Below, piece after piece: positions 23,348 through 35,024 of a stretch of 64,000 nucleotides of DNA. The translations under genes were made by a program, and so were the position numbers. How positions within the stretch are numbered: position 1 is the first letter of the stretch; every line of letters starts with the position of its first letter. The stretch is from Aphelocoma coerulescens (Eukaryota; Chordata; Aves; Passeriformes; Corvidae). The stretch covers positions 1 to 64,000 of the forward strand of contig NW_027183588.1 in the NCBI RefSeq assembly GCF_041296385.1, given 5' to 3'. A model generated the notes under the pieces. The model did no database searches. It worked only from the letters and a program-made list of their open reading frames with translations, and had not been told where the DNA came from.

Positions 23348-24808
23348 ACCGGGGAGCACCGGGCTTGTGTGTGCAGTGCACCGAATTGCAGACGTCTGGT
23401 AAACGCTCGTTCACGAGCCCAGTGGGGCCGAGTGTGTTCTCGCTGCTGCATAAAGGATCGTGCTCATCCACAGCGTGGACACAAGCACTTTCCTAGTCAT
23501 TCAGCCTTTCAGAGTCCCAGCAGCTAGAGCTCGGCCAGGAGCACAGGTCAAAGCAGAAAGCTCTCCGAAAGTGCCCCTTCTCCGAGCAGCCTTCCAAAAG
23601 CGCACATCACACTGTGGCCCCTGTGCCTTTCTTCTAAGCCCGACGTCCTGCCTTGTTTTCAGCCTCGCAGCTACCGCCTGTCAACCTCCAGCAGCTGCTC
23701 TCCTGGAGAACGGCTCTAGAAGCAAAAGCCAGTGCTGGCTTGCACCTTCGCCTTCTGCACGTAAGCAACAGCAATCTCAGCGGTGCACTTCTGTACTTCC
23801 CTGCTCCGCTGCACCCTACCATCGTGTTCTCCGAAACTCGGAGACGGAAGGGAAGTGCATTTGCCTCCACAGAGCTCTGCAAGAGGACTAGGCAGCAGCA
23901 GCAGCACAAGTAACTGTGGCGCGTCGTCCTCCTTCCTGAGGCTGTAAGGTGAATTCTGCAGGCAGGAGAGTGGCAGCCACGCTCGTCTCGCAAGCCCGGA
24001 CGACGCGCACACCGAGCCCGGTGCTCCGCGGCTTCGTTCCTCGCCTTTTCGAGCACGCCGTACCTTCGTTCTCCCGGAGGCGGACCGGTCGTCTGCCTCT
24101 CGCCCGGAACTCTGTGCCGGCAGCGAAGCGCTCCAGCGCGCTGCTTCTGCCCGAACGCGGCCGGGCCGTGCCCCTTTCCTCCTGAGCAATACGTACCACT
24201 GCATTCTGCCTCTCTGGTGCTCTGAATGGAAAGGGAAAGCTTCTGGGCTACGTCTCGCACAGAGAGCCGTGCCGGGGACGGCAAGCTCACGCGGCCTTTG
24301 CCTCCGACACTTGGGGGAGCGCCTAGCTGCAGCGCCTTCCAGCCAGGGCCAGTCCGCTTTCCCCGGCACAACCTGCAAAGCACCCGTCGGATGGCGGTGC
24401 TGTCTGCCCGGTCCTTCTCGGCTCCAGTTTACCCCGCTGCCCACCGCACTCTCGCAAGAGGCAAAGAGCTTCGGCAGGCATCTCGCACTGGAGAGAGGTG
24501 CCAGGACAAAACCACCTTCTTCATCAAGGCTTCCTCGTGGCCCAGATTGTGGTGCTGCGTTCAAAGTCTTGCACACGGAAAGACTCATCCAGCAAGTGCT
24601 TCTCCCCCGGCACGTTTCGCTGAGCGAGGGCAACGTGGGGAACCGGGGACGCTGCAAAACTGAGAAAGCACCCTTGTGCCTGGAGCCGAGGGAAAGCCGA
24701 GCACAGCACCCGTGTGTGATGCGGGCAGTGCACACGCCGAAAAGCGGCCGAGTAGGATGCCGTGGCTGGGCTTCTCTTCTGTCCAGACAACGGCAGGCGG
24801 AGAAAGAA
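23348..24808 (+). repeat. Copy 17: 1,461 bp, six indels and one transversion
   Basis: Differences from the consensus are an extra G at 23424-23427, A to T at 23451, loss of an A at about 23466, loss of one T in the TTTTT run near 23658, an extra C near 23678, an extra A at about 24011 (same site as the copy 13 insertion), and an extra G at about 24718. Position 1037 (24385) is C. This is the middle of the indel cluster. Confidence 0.9.
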
Positions 24809-26270
24809 ACCGGGGAGCACCGGGCTTGTGTGTGCAGTGCACCGAATTGCAGACGTCTGGTAAACGCTCGTTCACGAGCCCAGTGGGCCGAGTGTGTTCT
24901 CGCTGCTGCAAAAAGGATCGTGCTCAATCCACAGCGTGGACACAAGCACTTTCCTAGTCATTCAGCCTTTCAGAGTCCCAGCAGCTAGAGCTCGGCCAGG
25001 AGCACAGGTCAAAGCAGAAAGCTCTCCGAAAGTGCCCCTTCTCCGAGCAGCCTTCCAAAAGCGCACATCACACTGTGGCCCCTGTGCCTTTCTTCTAAGC
25101 CCGACGTCCTGCCTTGTTTTTCAGCCTCGCAGCTACCGCTCGTCACCTCCAGCAGCTGCTCTCCTGGAGAACGGCTCTAGAAGCAAAAGCCAGTGCTGGC
25201 TTGCACCTTCGCCTTCTGCACGTAAGCAACAGCAATCTCAGCGGTGCACTTCTGTACTTCCCTGCTCCGCTGCACCCTACCATCGTGTTCTCCGAAACTC
25301 GGAGACGGAAGGGAAGTGCATTTGCCTCCACAGAGCTCTGCAAGAGGACTAGGCAGCAGCAGCAGCACAAGTAACTGTGGCGCGTCGTCCTCCTTCCTGA
25401 GGCTGTAAGGTGAATTCTGCAGGCAGGAGAGTGGCAGCCACGCTCGTCTCGCAAGCCCGGACGACGCGCACACCCGAGCCCGGTGCTCCGCGGCTTCGTT
25501 CCTCGCCTTTTCGAGCACGCCGTACCTTCGTTCTCCGGAGGCGGACCGGGGTCGTCTGCCTCTCGCCCGGAACTCTGTGCCGGCAGCGAAGCGCTCCAGC
25601 GCGCTGCTTCTGCCCGAACGCGGCCGGGCCGTGCCCCTTTCCTCCTGAGCAATACGTACCACTGCATTCTGCCTCTCTGGTGCTCTGAATGGAAAGGGAA
25701 AGCTTCTGGGCTACGTCTCGCACAGAGAGCCGTGCCGGGGACGGCAAGCTCACGCGGCCTTTGCCTCCGACACTTGGGGGAGCGCCTAGCTGCAGCGCCT
25801 TCCAGCCAGGGCCAGTCCGCTTTCCCCGGCACAACCTGCAAAGCACCCGTCGGATGGCGGTGCTGTCTGCCCGGTCCTTCTCGGCTCCAGTTTACCCCGC
25901 TGCCCACCGCACTCTCGCAAGAGGCAAAGAGCTTCGGCAGGCATCTCGCACTGGAGAGAGGTGCCAGGACAAAACCACCTTCTTCATCAAGGCTTCCTCG
26001 TGGCCCAGATTGTGGTGCTGCGTTCAAAGTCTTGCACACGGAAAGACTCATCCAGCAAGTGCTTCTCCCCCGGCACGTTTCGCTGAGCGAGGGCAACGTG
26101 GGGAACCGGGGACGCTGCAAAACTGAGAAAGCACCCTTGTGCCTGGAGCCGAGGGAAAGCCGAGCACAGCACCCGTGTGTATGCGGGCAGTGCACACGCC
26201 GAAAAGCGGCCGAGTAGGATGCCGTGGCTGGGCTTCTCTTCTGTCCAGACAACGGCAGGCGGAGAAAGAA
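24809..26270 (+). repeat. Copy 18: 1,462 bp, indels at four places
   Basis: Changes are a C gained and an A lost within ctcgtcacc near 25141-25146, an extra dinucleotide in gcgcacacccgag at about 25470 (same site as in copies 13 and 17), loss of a C near 25536 and two extra G near 25548-25551. Position 1037 (25848) is C. The copy is normal from about 25560 onward, which marks the right end of the cluster. Confidence 0.9.
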
Positions 26271-27729
26271 ACCGGGGAGCACCGGGCTTGTGTGTGCAGT
26301 GCACCGAATTGCAGACGTCTGGTAAACGCTCGTTCACGAGCCCAGTGGGCCGAGTGTGTTCTCGCTGCTGCAAAAAGGATCGTGCTCAATCCACAGCGTG
26401 GACACAAGCACTTTCCTAGTCATTCAGCCTTTCAGAGTCCCAGCAGCTAGAGCTCGGCCAGGAGCACAGGTCAAAGCAGAAAGCTCTCCGAAAGTGCCCC
26501 TTCTCCGAGCAGCCTTCCAAAAGCGCACATCATACTGTGGCCCCTGTGCCTTTCTTCTAAGCCCGACGTCCTGCCTTGTTTTTCAGCCTCGCAGCTACCG
26601 CCGTCAACCTCCAGCAGCTGCTCTCCTGGAGAACGGCTCTAGAAGCAAAAGCCAGTGCTGGCTTGCACCTTCGCCTTCTGCACGTAAGCAACAGCAATCT
26701 CAGCGGTGCACTTCTGTACTTCCCTGCTCCGCTGCACCCTACCATCGTGTTCTCCGAAACTCGGAGACGGAAGGGAAGTGCATTTGCCTCCACAGAGCTC
26801 TGCAAGAGGACTAGGCAGCAGCAGCAGCACAAGTAACTGTGGCGCGTCGTCCTCCTTCCTGAGGCTGTAAGGTGAATTCTGCAGGCAGGAGAGTGGCAGC
26901 CACGCTCGTCTCGCAAGCCCGGACGACGCGCACCCGAGCCCGGTGCTCCGCGGCTTCGTTCCTCGCCTTTTCGAGCACGCCGTACCTTCGTTCTCCCGGA
27001 GGCGGACCGGTCGTCTGCCTCTCGCCCGGAACTCTGTGCCGGCAGCGAAGCGCTCCAGCGCGCTGCTTCTGCCCGAACGCGGCCGGGCCGTGCCCCTTTC
27101 CTCCTGAGCAATACGTACCACTGCATTCTGCCTCTCTGGTGCTCTGAATGGAAAGGGAAAGCTTCTGGGCTACGTCTCGCACAGAGAGCCGTGCCGGGGA
27201 CGGCAAGCTCACGCGGCCTTTGCCTCCGACACTTGGGGGAGCGCCTAGCTGCAGCGCCTTCCAGCCAGGGCCAGTCCGCTTTCCCCGGCACAACCTGCAA
27301 AGCACCCGTCGGATGGCGGTGCTGTCTGCCCGGTCCTTCTCGGCTCCAGTTTACCCCGCTGCCCACCGCACTCTCGCAAGAGGCAAAGAGCTTCGGCAGG
27401 CATCTCGCACTGGAGAGAGGTGCCAGGACAAAACCACCTTCTTCATCAAGGCTTCCTCGTGGCCCAGATTGTGGTGCTGCGTTCAAAGTCTTGCACACGG
27501 AAAGACTCATCCAGCAAGTGCTTCTCCCCCGGCACGTTTCGCTGAGCGAGGGCAACGTGGGGAACCGGGGACGCTGCAAAACTGAGAAAGCACCCTTGTG
27601 CCTGGAGCCGAGGGAAAGCCGAGCACAGCACCCGTGTGTATGCGGGCAGTGCACACGCCGAAAAGCGGCCGAGTAGGATGCCGTGGCTGGGCTTCTCTTC
27701 TGTCCAGACAACGGCAGGCGGAGAAAGAA
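26271..27729 (+). repeat. Copy 19: 332C, 1037C, private C to T
   Basis: Length is back to 1,459 bp. Carries C at 26602 (unit 332), C at 27307 (unit 1037) and a private non-CpG C to T at 26533 (unit 263). It is the first regular-length copy with the 332C/1037C combination. Confidence 0.95.
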
Positions 27730-29188
27730 ACCGGGGAGCACCGGGCTTGTGTGTGCAGTGCACCGAATTGCAGACGTCTGGTAAACGCTCGTTCACGAGC
27801 CCAGTGGGCCGAGTGTGTTCTCGCTGCTGCAAAAAGGATCGTGCTCAATCCACAGCGTGGACACAAGCACTTTCCTAGTCATTCAGCCTTTCAGAGTCCC
27901 AGCAGCTAGAGCTCGGCCAGGAGCACAGGTCAAAGCAGAAAGCTCTCCGAAAGTGCCCCTTCTCCGAGCAGCCTTCCAAAAGCGCACATCACACTGTGGC
28001 CCCTGTGCCTTTCTTCTAAGCCCGACGTCCTGCCTTGTTTTTCAGCCTCGCAGCTACCGCTGTCAACCTCCAGCAGCTGCTCTCCTGGAGAACGGCTCTA
28101 GAAGCAAAAGCCAGTGCTGGCTTGCACCTTCGCCTTCTGCACGTAAGCAACAGCAATCTCAGCGGTGCACTTCTGTACTTCCCTGCTCCGCTGCACCCTA
28201 CCATCGTGTTCTCCGAAACTCGGAGACGGAAGGGAAGTGCATTTGCCTCCACAGAGCTCTGCAAGAGGACTAGGCAGCAGCAGCAGCACAAGTAACTGTG
28301 GCGCGTCGTCCTCCTTCCTGAGGCTGTAAGGTGAATTCTGCAGGCAGGAGAGTGGCAGCCACGCTCGTCTCGCAAGCCCGGACGACGCGCACCCGAGCCC
28401 GGTGCTCCGCGGCTTCGTTCCTCGCCTTTTCGAGCACGCCGTACCTTCGTTCTCCCGGAGGCGGACCGGTCGTCTGCCTCTCGCCCGGAACTCTGTGCCG
28501 GCAGCGAAGCGCTCCAGCGCGCTGCTTCTGCCCGAACGCGGCCGGGCCGTGCCCCTTTCCTCCTGAGCAATACGTACCACTGCATTCTGCCTCTCTGGTG
28601 CTCTGAATGGAAAGGGAAAGCTTCTGGGCTACGTCTCGCACAGAGAGCCGTGCCGGGGACGGCAAGCTCACGCGGCCTTTGCCTCCGACACTTGGGGGAG
28701 CGCCTAGCTGCAGCGCCTTCCAGCCAGGGCCAGTCCGCTTTCCCCGGCACAACCTGCAAAGCACCCGTCGGATGGCGGTGCTGTCTGCCCGGTCCTTCTC
28801 GGCTCCAGTTTACCCCGCTGCCCACCGCACTCTCGCAAGAGGCAAAGAGCTTCGGCAGGCATCTCGCACTGGAGAGAGGTGCCAGGACAAAACCACCTTC
28901 TTCATCAAGGCTTCCTCGTGGCCCAGATTGTGGTGCTGCGTTCAAAGTCTTGCACACGGAAAGACTCATCCAGCAAGTGCTTCTCCCCCGGCACGTTTCG
29001 CTGAGCGAGGGCAACGTGGGGAACCGGGGACGCTGCAAAACTGAGAAAGCACCCTTGTGCCTGGAGCCGAGGGAAAGCCGAGCACAGCACCCGTGTGTAT
29101 GCGGGCAGTGCACACGCCGAAAAGCGGCCGAGTAGGATGCCGTGGCTGGGCTTCTCTTCTGTCCAGACAACGGCAGGCGGAGAAAGAA
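27730..29188 (+). repeat. Copy 20: 1037C type
   Basis: Differs from the consensus only by C at 28766 (unit 1037). Confidence 0.95.
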
Positions 29189-30647
29189 ACCGGGGAGCAC
29201 CGGGCTTGTGTGTGCAGTGCACCGAATTGCAGACGTCTGGTAAACGCTCGTTCACGAGCCCAGTGGGCCGAGTGTGTTCTCGCTGCTGCAAAAAGGATCG
29301 TGCTCAATCCACAGCGTGGACACAAGCACTTTCCTAGTCATTCAGCCTTTCAGAGTCCCAGCAGCTAGAGCTCGGCCAGGAGCACAGGTCAAAGCAGAAA
29401 GCTCTCCGAAAGTGCCCCTTCTCCGAGCAGCCTTCCAAAAGCGCACATCACACTGTGGCCCCTGTGCCTTTCTTCTAAGCCCGACGTCCTGCCTTGTTTT
29501 TCAGCCTCGCAGCTACCGCTGTCAACCTCCAGCAGCTGCTCTCCTGGAGAACGGCTCTAGAAGCAAAAGCCAGTGCTGGCTTGCACCTTCGCCTTCTGCA
29601 CGTAAGCAACAGCAATCTCAGCGGTGCACTTCTGTACTTCCCTGCTCCGCTGCACCCTACCATCGTGTTCTCCGAAACTCGGAGACGGAAGGGAAGTGCA
29701 TTTGCCTCCACAGAGCTCTGCAAGAGGACTAGGCAGCAGCAGCAGCACAAGTAACTGTGGCGCGTCGTCCTCCTTCCTGAGGCTGTAAGGTGAATTCTGC
29801 AGGCAGGAGAGTGGCAGCCACGCTCGTCTCGCAAGCCCGGACGACGCGCACCCGAGCCCGGTGCTCCGCGGCTTCGTTCCTCGCCTTTTCGAGCACGCCG
29901 TACCTTCGTTCTCCCGGAGGCGGACCGGTCGTCTGCCTCTCGCCCGGAACTCTGTGCCGGCAGCGAAGCGCTCCAGCGCGCTGCTTCTGCCCGAACGCGG
30001 CCGGGCCGTGCCCCTTTCCTCCTGAGCAATACGTACCACTGCATTCTGCCTCTCTGGTGCTCTGAATGGAAAGGGAAAGCTTCTGGGCTACGTCTCGCAC
30101 AGAGAGCCGTGCCGGGGACGGCAAGCTCACGCGGCCTTTGCCTCCGACACTTGGGGGAGCGCCTAGCTGCAGCGCCTTCCAGCCAGGGCCAGTCCGCTTT
30201 CCCCGGCACAACCTGCAAAGCACCTGTCGGATGGCGGTGCTGTCTGCCCGGTCCTTCTCGGCTCCAGTTTACCCCGCTGCCCACCGCACTCTCGCAAGAG
30301 GCAAAGAGCTTCGGCAGGCATCTCGCACTGGAGAGAGGTGCCAGGACAAAACCACCTTCTTCATCAAGGCTTCCTCGTGGCCCAGATTGTGGTGCTGCGT
30401 TCAAAGTCTTGCACACGGAAAGACTCATCCAGCAAGTGCTTCTCCCCCGGCACGTTTCGCTGAGCGAGGGCAACGTGGGGAACCGGGGACGCTGCAAAAC
30501 TGAGAAAGCACCCTTGTGCCTGGAGCCGAGGGAAAGCCGAGCACAGCACCCGTGTGTATGCGGGCAGTGCACACGCCGAAAAGCGGCCGAGTAGGATGCC
30601 GTGGCTGGGCTTCTCTTCTGTCCAGACAACGGCAGGCGGAGAAAGAA
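29189..30647 (+). repeat. Copy 21: consensus
   Basis: Matches copy 1 (332T, 1037T), although both neighbours are 1037C. Confidence 0.95.
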
Positions 30648-32106
30648 ACCGGGGAGCACCGGGCTTGTGTGTGCAGTGCACCGAATTGCAGACGTCTGGT
30701 AAACGCTCGTTCACGAGCCCAGTGGGCCGAGTGTGTTCTCGCTGCTGCAAAAAGGATCGTGCTCAATCCACAGCGTGGACACAAGCACTTTCCTAGTCAT
30801 TCAGCCTTTCAGAGTCCCAGCAGCTAGAGCTCGGCCAGGAGCACAGGTCAAAGCAGAAAGCTCTCCGAAAGTGCCCCTTCTCCGAGCAGCCTTCCAAAAG
30901 CGCACATCACACTGTGGCCCCTGTGCCTTTCTTCTAAGCCCGACGTCCTGCCTTGTTTTTCAGCCTCGCAGCTACCGCTGTCAACCTCCAGCAGCTGCTC
31001 TCCTGGAGAACGGCTCTAGAAGCAAAAGCCAGTGCTGGCTTGCACCTTCGCCTTCTGCACGTAAGCAACAGCAATCTCAGCGGTGCACTTCTGTACTTCC
31101 CTGCTCCGCTGCACCCTACCATCGTGTTCTCCGAAACTCGGAGACGGAAGGGAAGTGCATTTGCCTCCACAGAGCTCTGCAAGAGGACTAGGCAGCAGCA
31201 GCAGCACAAGTAACTGTGGCGCGTCGTCCTCCTTCCTGAGGCTGTAAGGTGAATTCTGCAGGCAGGAGAGTGGCAGCCACGCTCGTCTCGCAAGCCCGGA
31301 CGACGCGCACCCGAGCCCGGTGCTCCGCGGCTTCGTTCCTCGCCTTTTCGAGCACGCCGTACCTTCGTTCTCCCGGAGGCGGACCGGTCGTCTGCCTCTC
31401 GCCCGGAACTCTGTGCCGGCAGCGAAGCGCTCCAGCGCGCTGCTTCTGCCCGAACGCGGCCGGGCCGTGCCCCTTTCCTCCTGAGCAATACGTACCACTG
31501 CATTCTGCCTCTCTGGTGCTCTGAATGGAAAGGGAAAGCTTCTGGGCTACGTCTCGCACAGAGAGCCGTGCCGGGGACGGCAAGCTCACGCGGCCTTTGC
31601 CTCCGACACTTGGGGGAGCGCCTAGCTGCAGCGCCTTCCAGCCAGGGCCAGTCCGCTTTCCCCGGCACAACCTGCAAAGCACCCGTCGGATGGCGGTGCT
31701 GTCTGCCCGGTCCTTCTCGGCTCCAGTTTACCCCGCTGCCCACCGCACTCTCGCAAGAGGCAAAGAGCTTCGGCAGGCATCTCGCACTGGAGAGAGGTGC
31801 CAGGACAAAACCACCTTCTTCATCAAGGCTTCCTCGTGGCCCAGATTGTGGTGCTGCGTTCAAAGTCTTGCACACGGAAAGACTCATCCAGCAAGTGCTT
31901 CTCCCCCGGCACGTTTCGCTGAGCGAGGGCAACGTGGGGAACCGGGGACGCTGCAAAACTGAGAAAGCACCCTTGTGCCTGGAGCCGAGGGAAAGCCGAG
32001 CACAGCACCCGTGTGTATGCGGGCAGTGCACACGCCGAAAAGCGGCCGAGTAGGATGCCGTGGCTGGGCTTCTCTTCTGTCCAGACAACGGCAGGCGGAG
32101 AAAGAA
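30648..32106 (+). repeat. Copy 22: 1037C type
   Basis: Single difference, C at 31684 (unit 1037), between two 1037T copies. Confidence 0.95.
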
Positions 32107-33565
32107 ACCGGGGAGCACCGGGCTTGTGTGTGCAGTGCACCGAATTGCAGACGTCTGGTAAACGCTCGTTCACGAGCCCAGTGGGCCGAGTGTGTTCTCG
32201 CTGCTGCAAAAAGGATCGTGCTCAATCCACAGCGTGGACACAAGCACTTTCCTAGTCATTCAGCCTTTCAGAGTCCCAGCAGCTAGAGCTCGGCCAGGAG
32301 CACAGGTCAAAGCAGAAAGCTCTCCGAAAGTGCCCCTTCTCCGAGCAGCCTTCCAAAAGCGCACATCACACTGTGGCCCCTGTGCCTTTCTTCTAAGCCC
32401 GACGTCCTGCCTTGTTTTTCAGCCTCGCAGCTACCGCTGTCAACCTCCAGCAGCTGCTCTCCTGGAGAACGGCTCTAGAAGCAAAAGCCAGTGCTGGCTT
32501 GCACCTTCGCCTTCTGCACGTAAGCAACAGCAATCTCAGCGGTGCACTTCTGTACTTCCCTGCTCCGCTGCACCCTACCATCGTGTTCTCCGAAACTCGG
32601 AGACGGAAGGGAAGTGCATTTGCCTCCACAGAGCTCTGCAAGAGGACTAGGCAGCAGCAGCAGCACAAGTAACTGTGGCGCGTCGTCCTCCTTCCTGAGG
32701 CTGTAAGGTGAATTCTGCAGGCAGGAGAGTGGCAGCCACGCTCGTCTCGCAAGCCCGGACGACGCGCACCCGAGCCCGGTGCTCCGCGGCTTCGTTCCTC
32801 GCCTTTTCGAGCACGCCGTACCTTCGTTCTCCCGGAGGCGGACCGGTCGTCTGCCTCTCGCCCGGAACTCTGTGCCGGCAGCGAAGCGCTCCAGCGCGCT
32901 GCTTCTGCCCGAACGCGGCCGGGCCGTGCCCCTTTCCTCCTGAGCAATACGTACCACTGCATTCTGCCTCTCTGGTGCTCTGAATGGAAAGGGAAAGCTT
33001 CTGGGCTACGTCTCGCACAGAGAGCCGTGCCGGGGACGGCAAGCTCACGCGGCCTTTGCCTCCGACACTTGGGGGAGCGCCTAGCTGCAGCGCCTTCCAG
33101 CCAGGGCCAGTCCGCTTTCCCCGGCACAACCTGCAAAGCACCTGTCGGATGGCGGTGCTGTCTGCCCGGTCCTTCTCGGCTCCAGTTTACCCCGCTGCCC
33201 ACCGCACTCTCGCAAGAGGCAAAGAGCTTCGGCAGGCATCTCGCACTGGAGAGAGGTGCCAGGACAAAACCACCTTCTTCATCAAGGCTTCCTCGTGGCC
33301 CAGATTGTGGTGCTGCGTTCAAAGTCTTGCACACGGAAAGACTCATCCAGCAAGTGCTTCTCCCCCGGCACGTTTCGCTGAGCGAGGGCAACGTGGGGAA
33401 CCGGGGACGCTGCAAAACTGAGAAAGCACCCTTGTGCCTGGAGCCGAGGGAAAGCCGAGCACAGCACCCGTGTGTATGCGGGCAGTGCACACGCCGAAAA
33501 GCGGCCGAGTAGGATGCCGTGGCTGGGCTTCTCTTCTGTCCAGACAACGGCAGGCGGAGAAAGAA
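32107..33565 (+). repeat. Copy 23: consensus
   Basis: Matches copy 1 (332T, 1037T). Confidence 0.95.
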
Positions 33566-35024
33566 ACCGGGGAGCACCGGGCTTGTGTGTGCAGTGCACC
33601 GAATTGCAGACGTCTGGTAAACGCTCGTTCACGAGCCCAGTGGGCCGAGTGTGTTCTCGCTGCTGCAAAAAGGATCGTGCTCAATCCACAGCGTGGACAC
33701 AAGCACTTTCCTAGTCATTCAGCCTTTCAGAGTCCCAGCAGCTAGAGCTCGGCCAGGAGCACAGGTCAAAGCAGAAAGCTCTCCGAAAGTGCCCCTTCTC
33801 CGAGCAGCCTTCCAAAAGCGCACATCACACTGTGGCCCCTGTGCCTTTCTTCTAAGCCCGACGTCCTGCCTTGTTTTTCAGCCTCGCAGCTACCGCCGTC
33901 AACCTCCAGCAGCTGCTCTCCTGGAGAACGGCTCTAGAAGCAAAAGCCAGTGCTGGCTTGCACCTTCGCCTTCTGCACGTAAGCAACAGCAATCTCAGCG
34001 GTGCACTTCTGTACTTCCCTGCTCCGCTGCACCCTACCATCGTGTTCTCCGAAACTCGGAGACGGAAGGGAAGTGCATTTGCCTCCACAGAGCTCTGCAA
34101 GAGGACTAGGCAGCAGCAGCAGCACAAGTAACTGTGGCGCGTCGTCCTCCTTCCTGAGGCTGTAAGGTGAATTCTGCATGCAGGAGAGTGGCAGCCACGC
34201 TCGTCTCGCAAGCCCGGACGACGCGCACCCGAGCCCGGTGCTCCGCGGCTTCGTTCCTCGCCTTTTCGAGCACGCCGTACCTTCGTTCTCCCGGAGGCGG
34301 ACCGGTCGTCTGCCTCTCGCCCGGAACTCTGTGCCGGCAGCGAAGCGCTCCAGCGCGCTGCTTCTGCCCGAACGCGGCCGGGCCGTGCCCCTTTCCTCCT
34401 GAGCAATACGTACCACTGCATTCTGCCTCTCTGGTGCTCTGAATGGAAAGGGAAAGCTTCTGGGCTACGTCTCGCACAGAGAGCCGTTCCGGGGACGGCA
34501 AGCTCACGCGGCCTTTGCCTCCGACACTTGGGGGAGCGCCTAGCTGCAGCGCCTTCCAGCCAGGGCCAGTCCGCTTTCCCCGGCACAACCTGCAAAGCAC
34601 CCGTCGGATGGCGGTGCTGTCTGCCCGGTCCTTCTCGGCTCCAGTTTACCCCGCTGCCCACCGCACTCTCGCAAGAGGCAAAGAGCTTCGGCAGGCATCT
34701 CGCACTGGAGAGAGGTGCCAGGACAAAACCACCTTCTTCATCAAGGCTTCCTCGTGGCCCAGATTGTGGTGCTGCGTTCAAAGTCTTGCACACGGAAAGA
34801 CTCATCCAGCAAGTGCTTCTCCCCCGGCACGTTTCGCTGAGCGAGGGCAACGTGGGGAACCGGGGACGCTGCAAAACTGAGAAAGCACCCTTGTGCCTGG
34901 AGCCGAGGGAAAGCCGAGCACAGCACCCGTGTGTATGCGGGCAGTGCACACGCCGAAAAGCGGCCGAGTAGGATGCCGTGGCTGGGCTTCTCTTCTGTCC
35001 AGACAACGGCAGGCGGAGAAAGAA
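33566..35024 (+). repeat. Copy 24: 332C, 1037C, two private G to T
   Basis: C at 33897 (unit 332) and C at 34602 (unit 1037). It also has two private transversions, G to T at 34179 (unit 614) and G to T at 34488 (unit 923). These are the only transversions outside the indel cluster. The first removes a ctgcag and creates gcatgc. Confidence 0.95.

Noticed and set aside
22255..24945. Longer or fused ORFs in copies 16-18 (up to 409 codons)
   Set aside because: They arise from frameshifting indels that join frames open in the normal unit; they are by-products of the indel cluster, not new genes.
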